20,757 nt of DNA from an uncultured Bacteroidota bacterium. Its GTDB lineage: Bacteria > Bacteroidota > Bacteroidia > Flavobacteriales > UA16. Each line of letters begins with the position of its first letter. Position 1 is the stretch's first letter. The stretch spans positions 1 through 20,757 of the forward strand of contig CACAUH010000018.1 of assembly GCA_902535565.1 (NCBI GenBank), read 5' to 3'. The notes beneath the pieces are model-generated. The model had not been told where the DNA came from, did no database searches, and was given only the letters and a program-made list of their open reading frames with translations. The position numbers were made by a program, and so were the translations under genes. Positions 1 through 7,970 of the stretch are shown here, in pieces.

Positions 1-296
1 GGCAAAATGGACTTCCCCCCTTCGCTGGCCTCGGTGCCATACAAATTGAACCACAGCCGGTTCCCGCATGCGTCGACGCGATACACAAAGGCATCGCATT
101 CGCCATAGCTGCCGTTGAGGAAGTGTTGACCTGTGGCAATAAAGCCACCGTCCGCTGTACTCGCCAAGGCCAGTCCCGTCTGGATATCGGGCAAATTGTA
201 ACGCAGCATGTACGTGTGCCCCACGTCTTGAGCAGTGGCCCTTGAAGGCCCCATCACCATCAGTAAAGCCACCAGAAAAAACGCTGAACCCCTCAT
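1..296 (-). CDS. Secreted beta-propeller-like protein, 5' part only (3' end beyond window)
   Basis: The visible 98 residues begin at an ATG (complement of 294-296) with a clear signal peptide: a short basic start (MRGSAFF), a hydrophobic core, and a likely cut after ATA before QD. The mature part has a pattern common in exported Bacteroidota proteins: a 'DGGFIATG' strand, then a 'GDAFVYRVDACGNRLW'-like strand, as in beta-propeller repeats where each blade ends in G-N-x-x-W. The ATG overlaps the stop of the upstream gene as ATGA, which suggests translational coupling. The frame stays open to position 1. By analogy it may carry a C-terminal T9SS sorting domain outside the window, but that cannot be seen. 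Function is unknown; an extracellular or surface location is inferred. Confidence 0.75.
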   Translation of the reverse strand, partial: MRGSAFFLVALLMVMGPSRATAQDVGHTYMLRYNLPDIQTGLALASTADGGFIATGQHFLNGSYGECDAFVYRVDACGNRLWFNLYGTEASEGGKSIL

Positions 297-649
297 GGAT
301 CGGGAATTGGCGGAATCACCGCCAAGGTGTCCCATTGCGCAAAAGATGCCCCACCCTTCGGATATCCAATTGCAATCAAAATCTCATGCAGTCCTTCCTG
401 TGTCCAAGCCTCATCCAAGTCCACAGCAAACCGAACTGTGCTTTCTGTGGGCTGAATTAAGGACCAATGGGCACGGGTGTCCAGTACATCGATGAACTGC
501 GGGGTGAGAAAGGGACACCTAAACCCTTCTCCATCCATGTGAACGGCAACCAGCAAATGCCCCCCATCCCCAGTGTCTCCTTGAGACTGCAACAGGGCGC
601 TTTCCCAGACCGGTATTGAAGCGAGAAGGAGAAACAGGAACCGAAACAT
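293..649 (-). CDS. Small secreted protein of unknown function (118 aa)
   Basis: I do not recognise this family. The chosen ATG (complement of 647-649) gives a good signal peptide (MFRFLFLLLASIPVWESALL), whereas the upstream in-frame extension MYFSGSTANA would put polar residues before the hydrophobic stretch. The mature part is about 95 residues, rich in aromatic residues and in Asp and Glu, and ends in a Pro-rich tail (VIPPIPDP). No catalytic motif, lipobox or sorting domain is visible. The stop overlaps the next start as ATGA, so it is probably co-translated with the beta-propeller-like gene at the window edge. It lies 105 nt downstream of the M14 peptidase gene. Confidence 0.65.
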   Translation of the reverse strand: MFRFLFLLLASIPVWESALLQSQGDTGDGGHLLVAVHMDGEGFRCPFLTPQFIDVLDTRAHWSLIQPTESTVRFAVDLDEAWTQEGLHEILIAIGYPKGGASFAQWDTLAVIPPIPDP

Positions 650-754
650 GGCGTTGGCGGTAGACCCCGAAAAATACAAACAGAATGCAACCCCTTCAGA
701 ACCGGGTCACAAGACGTCAGGACCTGTTCTGCCCATTGCGAAAACCACGGCCAA

Positions 755-3358
755 TCACATGGTTGGGCCCAGGAAGACCGCGTTGTCGAATAAGCGGTGG
801 CCGGATTTCCAGAAGGCGCGGAACAAAGGGTTGTCGACGAGATACACAACACTACCGCGCTCCATGTTGTGGACCCCAGCAACGAGCGATCCTGTCTGAG
901 CGGGAATGGTCATCTCGCCGGCGTGGCCGCTGAAGGGACGGCCTTGATCGGCAGGCGGCAACACGGCCACGTTGCCCTCCTCGAGGGCCGCGTAGCGACG
1001 ACCGGAGGTCCGAAGGGTGAAGTAGTGACTGCCATATCCATCGGCCAATGGGTGACTCTGGTCTACTGCCGCATGAAAAATGGCCCCGGGCAAATCATAC
1101 CGCAGGCCGTCACGCTCTTGGTCAGTAAACGGCAAGGGGTCAAGCCCTTGGGCTGTTCGGTCGTGCGCATTGCGCTCATCTGCGGCCGCTTCTTGGACCG
1201 CTTCCTCGGCCGCCTCGATCTCTGCCCGCTCACCCTCTGCATAGCGCTGCAAGCCCCAGCCTTCTTGGCCAGCAAAGGCACTGCACGCTCCGCCTACAGC
1301 CACAAGCTGTCCTCCGCCTCGCACCCAGTCTGCGAGGTCGCCTCGCTCTTCTTCTCCCATGCGGTACCATCCGCTTGGCAGCACCACCACATCGAGATTG
1401 TCCAAGTCAAGTTCGTCGATTGCGCCCACTCGATTCAACGGGTAATGGAGCGCCGACTCAAAGTGATGCCAAATCTCCCCGCAACTCAGCGAACTGACAC
1501 CGGGGCCCATGACCGTGGCAATGCGCGGCGCTTGAATGGCACTGTAATCGCTGCTGCCGAAATCGTGACCGCTTGTGACCCGGCCTGTGCTGACGGCCAC
1601 CATAGGTGTACCGGCAGCCCTTCCAGCGCGGCGCAGCGCCCCGCCCAAGTCAGCCACCCGTTCATTGTTGCGGCGCGTCACCACAAAGTCTCCCGAAGAG
1701 AAGACCTGATCGTCCACGGTAAATCCACTCCCTGCTCGGCGCACAGTGACGCCGTCTTTGAGCAAAGAGGCAAGGCCCCGGATGGCATCTGCACCGGCGC
1801 CGGGAAGCACCCAGGCGTAGGCATTGCCCCCGCGCTTTGCCTGGCGCTTCCGCATCCCCCTTTCCCAAGCTCCCGTCACCTCCAAAGGGGACGTCAATGC
1901 GACCGCTTCCAACCCCAGTGCATGGGGCAGTGCCCAAGCCGTGATGTCGTAGGTCATGCTGTCGGACAAGACGGGATCCGGATCCATCAGCACCTGAAGG
2001 ATGCCCCCATGGGGTTGGCGAGCATCAATGAGAAGGTCGCCCGCCCGAACCATGTGTTTGCTTGTGCGGCCAGAAGAATAATCATACCCTCTGACACCTG
2101 AAGCGGATGGCGCGGTACCGTATGCGATTCCATTGGACTCGAGGAGGCGCTCCAGCTCGGCCATTTTGGCGGCATCTTGATCTGCTGGGAAAACGTACCC
2201 ACGGTAGACCCCATAAGGCTCCTCCACGTTGCGCTTGTGATAGTCGGCGAACTCGCCCACCAACTCGTCTGCTCGGCGGGCACTTTCTTCGATGGTGCTG
2301 AGGCCCGTCTCATGGTGGTTCTGGATGCGATACGCCAAGGTCAATGTGTCGCCGAGGTTGGTCATCACTGCGCGTCCTGCGCGACCACTTCCACCCTGCT
2401 CATAGGTCATGCCAATGGCGCCATTATAGAGGGGCCAAGTGTCTCCATAGGCAGGGTAAAACAAATCGAAAACCTCACGGGTAAAGTAGAGCGCCCCGCG
2501 GGCGTCAAACCAACGTGCATTGTTGGCTCCAATGTGTTCCTGACACTTGCGCTGCCAAGGGCTGATGATTTTGTGGAACGGCTCTGCTGCCGGCGCGAAA
2601 TAGTAAGGCGAATTGACCCCCTGCTCGTGAAAATCGACATGGACCTGTGGCATCCAGTGGCGGTATGCCGTGACGCGTCCTTTCGTTTCGATTTGGGTCT
2701 GCCAAGCCCAATCCCGGTTCATGTCGAACATGTAGTGGTTGCTGCGGCCACCGGGCCAAGGCTCATCATGCTCCACCGTGCCGGGGTCCGCGTTGGGCAC
2801 CAAACCAGACGTGCGATCTTGGAAGGCCACATAGCGGTCTCGACCATCGGGATTCACACAGGGGTCGATGATGATCACGGTGCGCTCCAACCAGGCGCTG
2901 ACATCGCGTCCGCCAGCATCCTTCCCCGAGACCAAGGCGTGCATGGTGCGAAGTGCGGCTTCTGTGCAGACGGCCTCGTTGCCGTGTACATTGTAGCTGA
3001 GCCAAACGAAAACGACACCCGGATCATCCGCCGCGAGTCCCTTCCCCTCCGATCGCTTGAGGTTGGCCTCGCGCAAGGCCTCCAACCTGCCTTGATTTTC
3101 CGGAGAGGCAATGATCAACAATCCGAGCTCGCGAAACTCCGAGGTCGTGCCATACTCGGTCCACAGCGCCCTGTCAGACGTTGCCGCCAACGTTTGGGCG
3201 TAGTCCACGACCTTGTGGTGACGGGTGAATCGGTCACCCAAATCATAACCAAGGAAATCGGCGGGACTCGGCACTTGAGCTGAGACAGACAAGCTGCAGA
3301 CAGTCAGCCATGTGCAGGTGACCATGAGGGCCCTGACAAATGAGTTTTCAGAAATCAC
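755..3358 (-). CDS. Secreted M14-family zinc carboxypeptidase (867 aa) with C-terminal amidotransferase-like domain
   Basis: An N-terminal signal peptide (hydrophobic VTCTWLTVCSLSVSA, cut near AQ) is followed by a peptidase M14 domain. Zinc ligands are visible in HGNE (H125, E128) and in DFHEQG (H244). The NPDGRDR segment (around residue 169) matches the substrate-binding Asn-Arg region, and TYEQGG holds the likely catalytic Glu (E320). After about residue 590 the protein has an alpha/beta region with 'VVVLPSGW' and 'GGGQLVAVGG', resembling a class I glutamine amidotransferase/ThuA-like fold, interrupted by a charged helical insert rich in Glu and Ala. No T9SS tail is visible. The GTG at 3358 gives a GTGA overlap with the upstream stop and supplies a basic residue before the hydrophobic core; an ATG at 3325 (856 aa) is the main alternative. 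Probable role: extracytoplasmic hydrolysis of peptides from their C-terminus. Confidence 0.9.
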   Translation of the reverse strand: MISENSFVRALMVTCTWLTVCSLSVSAQVPSPADFLGYDLGDRFTRHHKVVDYAQTLAATSDRALWTEYGTTSEFRELGLLIIASPENQGRLEALREANLKRSEGKGLAADDPGVVFVWLSYNVHGNEAVCTEAALRTMHALVSGKDAGGRDVSAWLERTVIIIDPCVNPDGRDRYVAFQDRTSGLVPNADPGTVEHDEPWPGGRSNHYMFDMNRDWAWQTQIETKGRVTAYRHWMPQVHVDFHEQGVNSPYYFAPAAEPFHKIISPWQRKCQEHIGANNARWFDARGALYFTREVFDLFYPAYGDTWPLYNGAIGMTYEQGGSGRAGRAVMTNLGDTLTLAYRIQNHHETGLSTIEESARRADELVGEFADYHKRNVEEPYGVYRGYVFPADQDAAKMAELERLLESNGIAYGTAPSASGVRGYDYSSGRTSKHMVRAGDLLIDARQPHGGILQVLMDPDPVLSDSMTYDITAWALPHALGLEAVALTSPLEVTGAWERGMRKRQAKRGGNAYAWVLPGAGADAIRGLASLLKDGVTVRRAGSGFTVDDQVFSSGDFVVTRRNNERVADLGGALRRAGRAAGTPMVAVSTGRVTSGHDFGSSDYSAIQAPRIATVMGPGVSSLSCGEIWHHFESALHYPLNRVGAIDELDLDNLDVVVLPSGWYRMGEEERGDLADWVRGGGQLVAVGGACSAFAGQEGWGLQRYAEGERAEIEAAEEAVQEAAADERNAHDRTAQGLDPLPFTDQERDGLRYDLPGAIFHAAVDQSHPLADGYGSHYFTLRTSGRRYAALEEGNVAVLPPADQGRPFSGHAGEMTIPAQTGSLVAGVHNMERGSVVYLVDNPLFRAFWKSGHRLFDNAVFLGPTM

Positions 3359-4638
3359 GGACAAGTTTGGCCAAATTCAGCCAGCATGACAAGCATGTCT
3401 GCTGTTGTTATCATACCATCTCCGGTCAAATCAAATTGACATTCAGAAAGACACCCAAACTCCCCAAGCAACGCCAAGACATCACTAACAGCGACCAAGT
3501 CGTCATTGTCCAAGTCTCCAGCGCAACCTGCTTCTTCTGAAATTCCAGTCCAGATTTCCACCATTTCATCAATACTCACATTGGTGCTGGATCCTCCTGG
3601 CCCACTCGGAAAGTTGTCAGTCTCTACTACACCGCGATATGATGAATAGAAATATGGATACTGGCCATTGTGGTTTTCATCCACCGTCGCATAGTAGGCG
3701 TATGTTCCGTTAGGATATTCTGGCGTGATCGCGAATCGACCATTGAACTCATCCAAATGACCTGAACCTGAAACGTATTCGAAATCCTCGATATAGGCTC
3801 CCAAGACAGCAGCAATGGGATCGGCACCAGGTGGAATGGCTGGCGTCACCAGTTCATCCACATCTGGACCATATTGATTGGGCGACAATTGAGTTCCATC
3901 AGGTAACGTATGCCGAACCACGATGTCCCGCAATTGCCAACTGGTCTCTATTCGAACCACTCCTCCAGAACCATCTGCGTTTGCATAGCCGTATGGACCA
4001 TAAATAGGATACCCATCAAATGCGTATCCGATGAGCGGACTGTGGGAATCAGGATCTATTGAAAAGAGGCCGTCACTGGGGTAATTGTCACAAACATCAC
4101 TGGTTGGCGAAAAACTGTCATCGAAGGTGTTTGGCACTTGATGATGGTGGTATTTACCCTGCGCCGGATGCCCCTTCGCACAATCGAATCCATCGTTTTC
4201 AAAGAATCCACCATTTTGATGCCACACACCACCATTGGCATAACTAAAAGCATCCTTGGCGTTGAAGATGACCACACCATTGATCAACACCCCAATTTGA
4301 CCGAATCCAGTTTCTGTGCCCCCTGTAGGGCCCTCCTGTGGATTTCTGGGTATTTGAAAAAGATAGTCTTGATTGGTGGCATTCGATGGATTCCCATCTG
4401 GGAATGGAGCCGTTGCGTAGCGAGGAATGCCCGTGGCATGGACATAGACATAATCATCACTGTACTCGACAAGCTGTACGTCGCACAACGCTTGCATTTG
4501 AAGGAGTGAAGACCCACTCCAATATTGGCCGACCGCTCCATCCTCGTTCAATTGCCATGACTCGAGCTCAGGCTGAGCATAAACCGGGCCAGCCGCGAGC
4601 AACATGCAACCCAGGCAAATCGAGCTGATCACCTTCAT
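3355..4638 (-). CDS. Secreted YHYH-domain protein with dockerin-like C-terminal module (427 aa)
   Basis: The start is the ATG at 4638, preceded by GGGAG four bases away, one of the few clear ribosome sites here; it gives the signal peptide MKVISSICLGCMLLAAGPVYA. The central region (about residues 60-345) matches the YHYH protein family: a Cys-x-x-GHP segment followed by YHHH (residues 163-166) and then GYAFDGYPIYGPYGY (from about 204). The molecular function of this family is not established; clustered His suggests metal binding, which is inference. The last 56 residues form two Asp-rich EF-hand/dockerin-type loops (DLDNDD and DLTGDG), each followed by a Leu-rich helix ending in EFG, with four cysteines. 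The next gene upstream has a very similar tail. No T9SS sorting domain is seen. Confidence 0.85.
   Translation of the reverse strand: MKVISSICLGCMLLAAGPVYAQPELESWQLNEDGAVGQYWSGSSLLQMQALCDVQLVEYSDDYVYVHATGIPRYATAPFPDGNPSNATNQDYLFQIPRNPQEGPTGGTETGFGQIGVLINGVVIFNAKDAFSYANGGVWHQNGGFFENDGFDCAKGHPAQGKYHHHQVPNTFDDSFSPTSDVCDNYPSDGLFSIDPDSHSPLIGYAFDGYPIYGPYGYANADGSGGVVRIETSWQLRDIVVRHTLPDGTQLSPNQYGPDVDELVTPAIPPGADPIAAVLGAYIEDFEYVSGSGHLDEFNGRFAITPEYPNGTYAYYATVDENHNGQYPYFYSSYRGVVETDNFPSGPGGSSTNVSIDEMVEIWTGISEEAGCAGDLDNDDLVAVSDVLALLGEFGCLSECQFDLTGDGMITTADMLVMLAEFGQTCP
3358..3531 (-). other. Dockerin-like four-Cys C-terminal module of the YHYH protein
   Basis: This is a duplicated calcium-loop-like unit: first loop DLDNDDLVAVSDVL, second loop DLTGDGMITTADML. 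Each is followed by a helix ending in EFG. Cysteines flank the loops (GC before loop 1, FGC and EC between the loops, TC at the end). Spacing and residues match the module at 4664-4834. Confidence 0.7.
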
Positions 4639-4660
4639 TTTTCTCCCGTTCATTTTTTCG

Positions 4661-6181
4661 TCAATTGCATACCGAACCGAATTCAGCCAAAAGTAAAAGC
4701 ATGTCGGCAGCGGTGACTTGACCATCGCCCGTGATGTCGTTTCCACAATCAACCAGACAACCAAACTCCCCTAAAAGAGACAGCACATCTCCCACAGCGA
4801 CAATCCCATCGTCGTCCAAATCCGCTGAACAACCCGTGTTGGATGGTGTGCCCTCACAACCGTAATCCAAAGCAGCGCAGTCCGTGTAGATGTCATCGTA
4901 GGTGGTCGCATCGCCATCGTCACAGGGATCGCCCACGAAGAGGCAGGTTCCGTCATTCAGGTTGGCCGAAGGGTCATAATTACACGCCGATCCCGACGTG
5001 CATCCTGGAACCGGCACAGGCGTGCCCGTGCAACCGTAGTCTGCGTCGCTGCAGTCGGTATACATGTCATTGAACGTCATTGAATCCCCGTCATTACAGG
5101 GGTCGCCCTCGAAGACACAACTGCCGTCGTTTTCATTGGCTGAGGGGTCGAAGTTGCAAGCGGAACCCGAGGTGCACCCGGCCACAGTTAACGGCGCTCC
5201 CTCACACCCATAATTTGGTGCGCCACAATCGGTGTAAACATCATTGAACGTCGCCGCATTGCCATCGTTACAGGGGTCACCCAAGAAGATACAACTGCCG
5301 TCGTTCTGGTTTGCCTCTGCATTGTAGTTGCACGCCGAACCAGAGGTGCAGCCGGGCACGTCCACCGGGGGTTCCCAGAACCAAGCATCGTAAACCCACT
5401 CGGGGTGATCGATGAAGGGATTGCGGTTGCCCTGTGCCACCTCTACGCGCTCATTCCGGGTCATCTCTCCTGCATTGACAGGGTCATCGAGGTGCCATTG
5501 GTACAACACGGCCGGATCAGCCAAGTCGGACAGGTCTCCGGCCTCAGTGGGGTACATCGTGTAGAAATAGAAAACAGAGCGAGCCACATCGCCCTTCACC
5601 TCTTCTCGAGGCTCCCAGACATCGTTTGATCCTTCGCTGAAATCGTCGGGGTTCGAAGGCGTGGAACCTGTGCTCACATACTCCCCTCCAGACGAGACAC
5701 CAAACCACTGGGCACTTGCATCGGGCACTTCACCGTACCCGTCATTGCTGCGGGCCGAATTGGCCGAACCATGGCATGGACGAATAGACCAGATGTCCGA
5801 CTTCATGGGGCTCGAAGACCCGTAAAAGGACTGGGGAACCAAGTGTTCGGCATTGATTGGATTGGGATAGGTGACAAACCCGCTCTCCTGCTGAAACCCT
5901 GTATAGATGCACTCAACCTGCCCTCCATTGGCGTCGACATAACCGTACATCTGAATCCGCGCCTGATTGTAGCCCAAATCGTCGAAGTGCCCGTCATACC
6001 AATTGGCTTTGATCCAGGTACGCAATGGTGCCAAAGTCAATTCACCCGGGTTGTCCGGCTGAGCATACAACACCCCGGGCATGACGAAGAGAACGAGGAC
6101 CGGAAGGCAATTCCGTATGGAGGCAAAAGGAACTCTCAAGGCAATCCTGAAGATAACCCCTTCACGGCTGCCAACGGGCAT
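4661..6181 (-). CDS. Secreted endonuclease I-family nuclease with Cys-rich repeats and dockerin-like tail (506 aa)
   Basis: After a hydrophobic export signal (core LPVLVLFVMPGVLYA) comes an endonuclease I domain (about residues 45-275). The His-Me-finger motif is visible: NAEHLVPQSF (catalytic His113), then MKSD (D129) and a segment with N141 and R144 followed by SNDGYGEV. Such enzymes cut DNA, or RNA, with a divalent metal outside the cytoplasm. Three repeats of 57-58 residues starting GCTSGSAC follow (residues 277-449), then a four-Cys dockerin-like module (about 450-506). The ATG at 6181 overlaps the upstream peroxidase gene by 20 nt. A TTG at 6139, preceded by AGGA, gives a shorter, more typical signal peptide (RVPFASIRNCLPVLVL) and may be the true start. 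No T9SS type A or B tail is seen. Confidence 0.88.
   Translation of the reverse strand: MPVGSREGVIFRIALRVPFASIRNCLPVLVLFVMPGVLYAQPDNPGELTLAPLRTWIKANWYDGHFDDLGYNQARIQMYGYVDANGGQVECIYTGFQQESGFVTYPNPINAEHLVPQSFYGSSSPMKSDIWSIRPCHGSANSARSNDGYGEVPDASAQWFGVSSGGEYVSTGSTPSNPDDFSEGSNDVWEPREEVKGDVARSVFYFYTMYPTEAGDLSDLADPAVLYQWHLDDPVNAGEMTRNERVEVAQGNRNPFIDHPEWVYDAWFWEPPVDVPGCTSGSACNYNAEANQNDGSCIFLGDPCNDGNAATFNDVYTDCGAPNYGCEGAPLTVAGCTSGSACNFDPSANENDGSCVFEGDPCNDGDSMTFNDMYTDCSDADYGCTGTPVPVPGCTSGSACNYDPSANLNDGTCLFVGDPCDDGDATTYDDIYTDCAALDYGCEGTPSNTGCSADLDDDGIVAVGDVLSLLGEFGCLVDCGNDITGDGQVTAADMLLLLAEFGSVCN
4664..4834 (-). other. Dockerin-like four-Cys C-terminal module of the endonuclease
   Basis: Two Asp-rich loops (DLDDDGIVAVGDVL and DITGDGQVTAADML), each followed by a Leu-rich helix ending in EFG. 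Four cysteines sit at the same places as in the module at 3358-3531. It ends the protein, where a T9SS sorting domain would normally be. Confidence 0.7.
4835..5353 (-). repeat. Three in-frame tandem repeats (174, 174 and 171 nt) in the endonuclease gene
   Basis: Units begin with the Gly codon of GCTSGSACNY/F at 5353, 5179 and 5005. Each encodes GC-TSGSACN-(Y/F)-x-A-x-(A)N-x-NDG-(S/T)-C, then GDPC-(N/D)-DG, a YTDC segment and a final YGC-(E/T)-G. The regular Cys spacing suggests disulfide-bonded mini-domains used as a stalk or binding array on an exported protein. The dockerin-like module begins with the same GC dipeptide at 4834. Confidence 0.9.
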
Positions 6182-7196
6182 CGAGTACAAAGGCCGTGTC
6201 ATTGAGCGCGCCAAGGAAGGCCAACAGCTGCAATCGCTGTTGGTCAGACAGCACAATCGGAGAAATCAAGCTGTCTTGGTGGGCATGACCCGCACCACCC
6301 GATGCATAATGATCCAACACCTCATCAAGTGTCGAAAAGCGCCCATCGTGCATGTATGGCGCAGTAAATCCGATGTTGCGCAGGGATGGAATCTTGAAGG
6401 CGCCACTGTCTGAGGCTTCCCCGGTCAGCCTCCACCGGCCGGGATCGAGGGAAATGGAGTCCAAGCCATTGTTGGCGAAACCGTGGGTCGTAAACAAAGG
6501 CGGAAGGTGACATCGGTCACAGCCCAATCCGTTTTCACCAAAAAGCTCACCTCCCTGCTCCACGGCTTGCTCAACAGGAGCTCCGCGTTGCCAGCGGTCC
6601 CACAGTGCATTTCCGCTGATTAGACTGCGCTGAAAGGTTGCCAAGGCACGGGTCATGACAAACGGATCAAGCCCTCGGCCGTAGGCAGCTTCAGACTGAA
6701 CCGCATAGTCATTGGCCAACTCCTCACAGGCCGTCACAATGTTGTGTGCCATCTCAGTGGGTTCCTGCAAAGGAACCAGCACCTGCATCTCGAGGGTCGG
6801 CACTCCCCCTTCCGACATGAAGTGAGGCTGGTAAGCGGCATTGGTGAGCGTCGCTGCATTCCGCTCTCCTATCGCACCGAATGCCCCGGGGGTGATTGGC
6901 TCCGGTGCAGAAAACGCGCGCTCGGGAAGGTGGCATGTCGCGCAACTCACGGCCCCATCTAAAGACAACCTTGGATCAAAGAAGAGGCTTCGGCCCAATG
7001 CCCATCGCGGATTGTTGAACCCATTGTCCTCAGGAAAATCCGGCGCGTCCCACCCTTCAGGCACCTGCAAGAAATCGACATAGACTGGAGGAACAGGTTC
7101 AGGCACAGGGGGTGCTTTCCCACACCCCACCATCGCCAACCCGAATAGCGCCAAGCCCGAGTGAAGTGACATATACAGTGCGGAAGGGTTGCCCAT
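6162..7196 (-). CDS. Di-haem cytochrome c peroxidase/MauG-family lipoprotein (344 aa)
   Basis: Two c-type haem-binding motifs are present: CATCH (residues 85-89) and CDRCH (residues 226-230). A conserved segment, FKIPSLRNIGFTAPYMHDGRF, carries a Met (M282) that could be an axial ligand. The spacing and overall length (about 340 aa) match periplasmic di-haem peroxidases, which reduce hydrogen peroxide with electrons from small cytochromes. The N-terminus has a lipoprotein-type signal ending in LAMVGC, putting the lipidated Cys at residue 25, so envelope anchoring is likely. The ATG at 7196 was chosen; an ATG at 7172 would also keep the lipobox. The MauG branch, which modifies proteins, cannot be excluded from sequence alone. 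The stop lies within the start region of the endonuclease gene, so the two are likely co-transcribed. Confidence 0.9.
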   Translation of the reverse strand: MGNPSALYMSLHSGLALFGLAMVGCGKAPPVPEPVPPVYVDFLQVPEGWDAPDFPEDNGFNNPRWALGRSLFFDPRLSLDGAVSCATCHLPERAFSAPEPITPGAFGAIGERNAATLTNAAYQPHFMSEGGVPTLEMQVLVPLQEPTEMAHNIVTACEELANDYAVQSEAAYGRGLDPFVMTRALATFQRSLISGNALWDRWQRGAPVEQAVEQGGELFGENGLGCDRCHLPPLFTTHGFANNGLDSISLDPGRWRLTGEASDSGAFKIPSLRNIGFTAPYMHDGRFSTLDEVLDHYASGGAGHAHQDSLISPIVLSDQQRLQLLAFLGALNDTAFVLDARWQP

Positions 7197-7249
7197 GCGA
7201 CAAAGATGGAACACGACAAGACCGGATGAAGTTGTCCGCTGCAAGGCCT

Positions 7250-7912
7250 TCAATAAAAGGTCACTGAGTAATCTAGAACCGTCCAAGTTTCTATGCCCTC
7301 CTCATTTCCGGAATATCGGGGTGCCAATTCCCACTTCTGTCCGTAAGGCAACAGAATGGACTCGGCATGTGGGAACAGTTCTTCGAAAACGTAAATGTTT
7401 TGAAACCAGCCCTCCGCTTGAAGTTCTCCAAGCGGATTGCCCACAGGCGTGAAGAGCAAACTTTCGTTGAACTCCATGTACCAGAGGTAACTGTCGGTGA
7501 ATGGATGATAGCTGATTTGGCCAGTCACAAAGGGCGTAGAACCAAAGAACCGAACGTGATTGAACTCAATCGGAATGTTGGTGACCATCCACGATTGATC
7601 GACCCAGACCGTGTCCAACTGCATGGTCCCACTTGAATCCGCCCGAAGCTGAATGTCCATGGCCGCCAGCATGAACTCCACACTGTCCAAAGAGACCATC
7701 CCCGCCATCATCTGATCGCAGTGGATCTCCCATCCCGACTTGACAACAGAGTCAGCTGGCATTTGCCATGCGGTCAAGAACCCAGTCAGGTCTGCCGCAC
7801 TAATCACACCATCCGCGTTGTAATCCGGATTCCATGAGCCCTGAGCAAATGAAGGGGCTGATGCGCAGAAGCAAAACAGCAGTGGAAATAGACAGCGAAG
7901 GAAATGGGTCAT
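7250..7912 (-). CDS. Secreted protein of unknown function with N-terminal EF-hand/dockerin-like segment (220 aa)
   Basis: A signal peptide (MTHFLRCLFPLLFCFCASAPSFA) is followed directly by a single calcium-loop-like segment, WNPDYNADGVISAADLTGFL (about residues 27-46). It resembles half of a dockerin but sits at the N-terminus. The remaining 170 residues are a predicted beta-rich region with many aromatic residues and no motif I recognise. There is no lipobox or T9SS tail. The ATG at 7912 was chosen over the TTG at 7921. It heads the likely operon with the peroxidase 53 nt downstream, and a candidate promoter lies at 7939-7970. Confidence 0.7.
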   Translation of the reverse strand: MTHFLRCLFPLLFCFCASAPSFAQGSWNPDYNADGVISAADLTGFLTAWQMPADSVVKSGWEIHCDQMMAGMVSLDSVEFMLAAMDIQLRADSSGTMQLDTVWVDQSWMVTNIPIEFNHVRFFGSTPFVTGQISYHPFTDSYLWYMEFNESLLFTPVGNPLGELQAEGWFQNIYVFEELFPHAESILLPYGQKWELAPRYSGNEEGIETWTVLDYSVTFY

Positions 7913-7938
7913 GGTGCCCAACTACAATTTGGTCCCGA

Positions 7939-7970
7939 TAAATATACCCCGCGTCTTATTATAATGCAAT
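7939..7970 (-). promoter_or_regulatory. Candidate Bacteroidota-type promoter for the 7250-7912 gene and genes downstream
   Basis: On the minus strand, ATTG (complement of 7967-7970) is followed after 20 nt by TATATTTA (complement of 7939-7946). This is close to the TTTG/TAnnTTTG pattern, with the last base of each box off. It lies 27 nt before the ATG and inside the AT-rich part of a 192-nt gap (7913-8104). I see no strong terminator hairpin or other gene in that gap. Confidence 0.4.

Noticed and set aside
797..2101. Long plus-strand open frame (434 codons) opposite the M14 peptidase
   Set aside because: It is a shadow of the peptidase gene: the minus strand has zinc-site motifs and a signal peptide, while the plus-strand translation shows no domain.
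2177..3283. Long plus-strand open frame (368 codons) opposite the peptidase N-terminal domain
   Set aside because: It lies wholly over conserved peptidase motifs and has no recognisable product.
4835..5353. The regular repeat array as a CRISPR array
   Set aside because: The repeats are 171-174 nt, in frame and coding for Cys-rich protein units, with no short repeat-spacer pattern.
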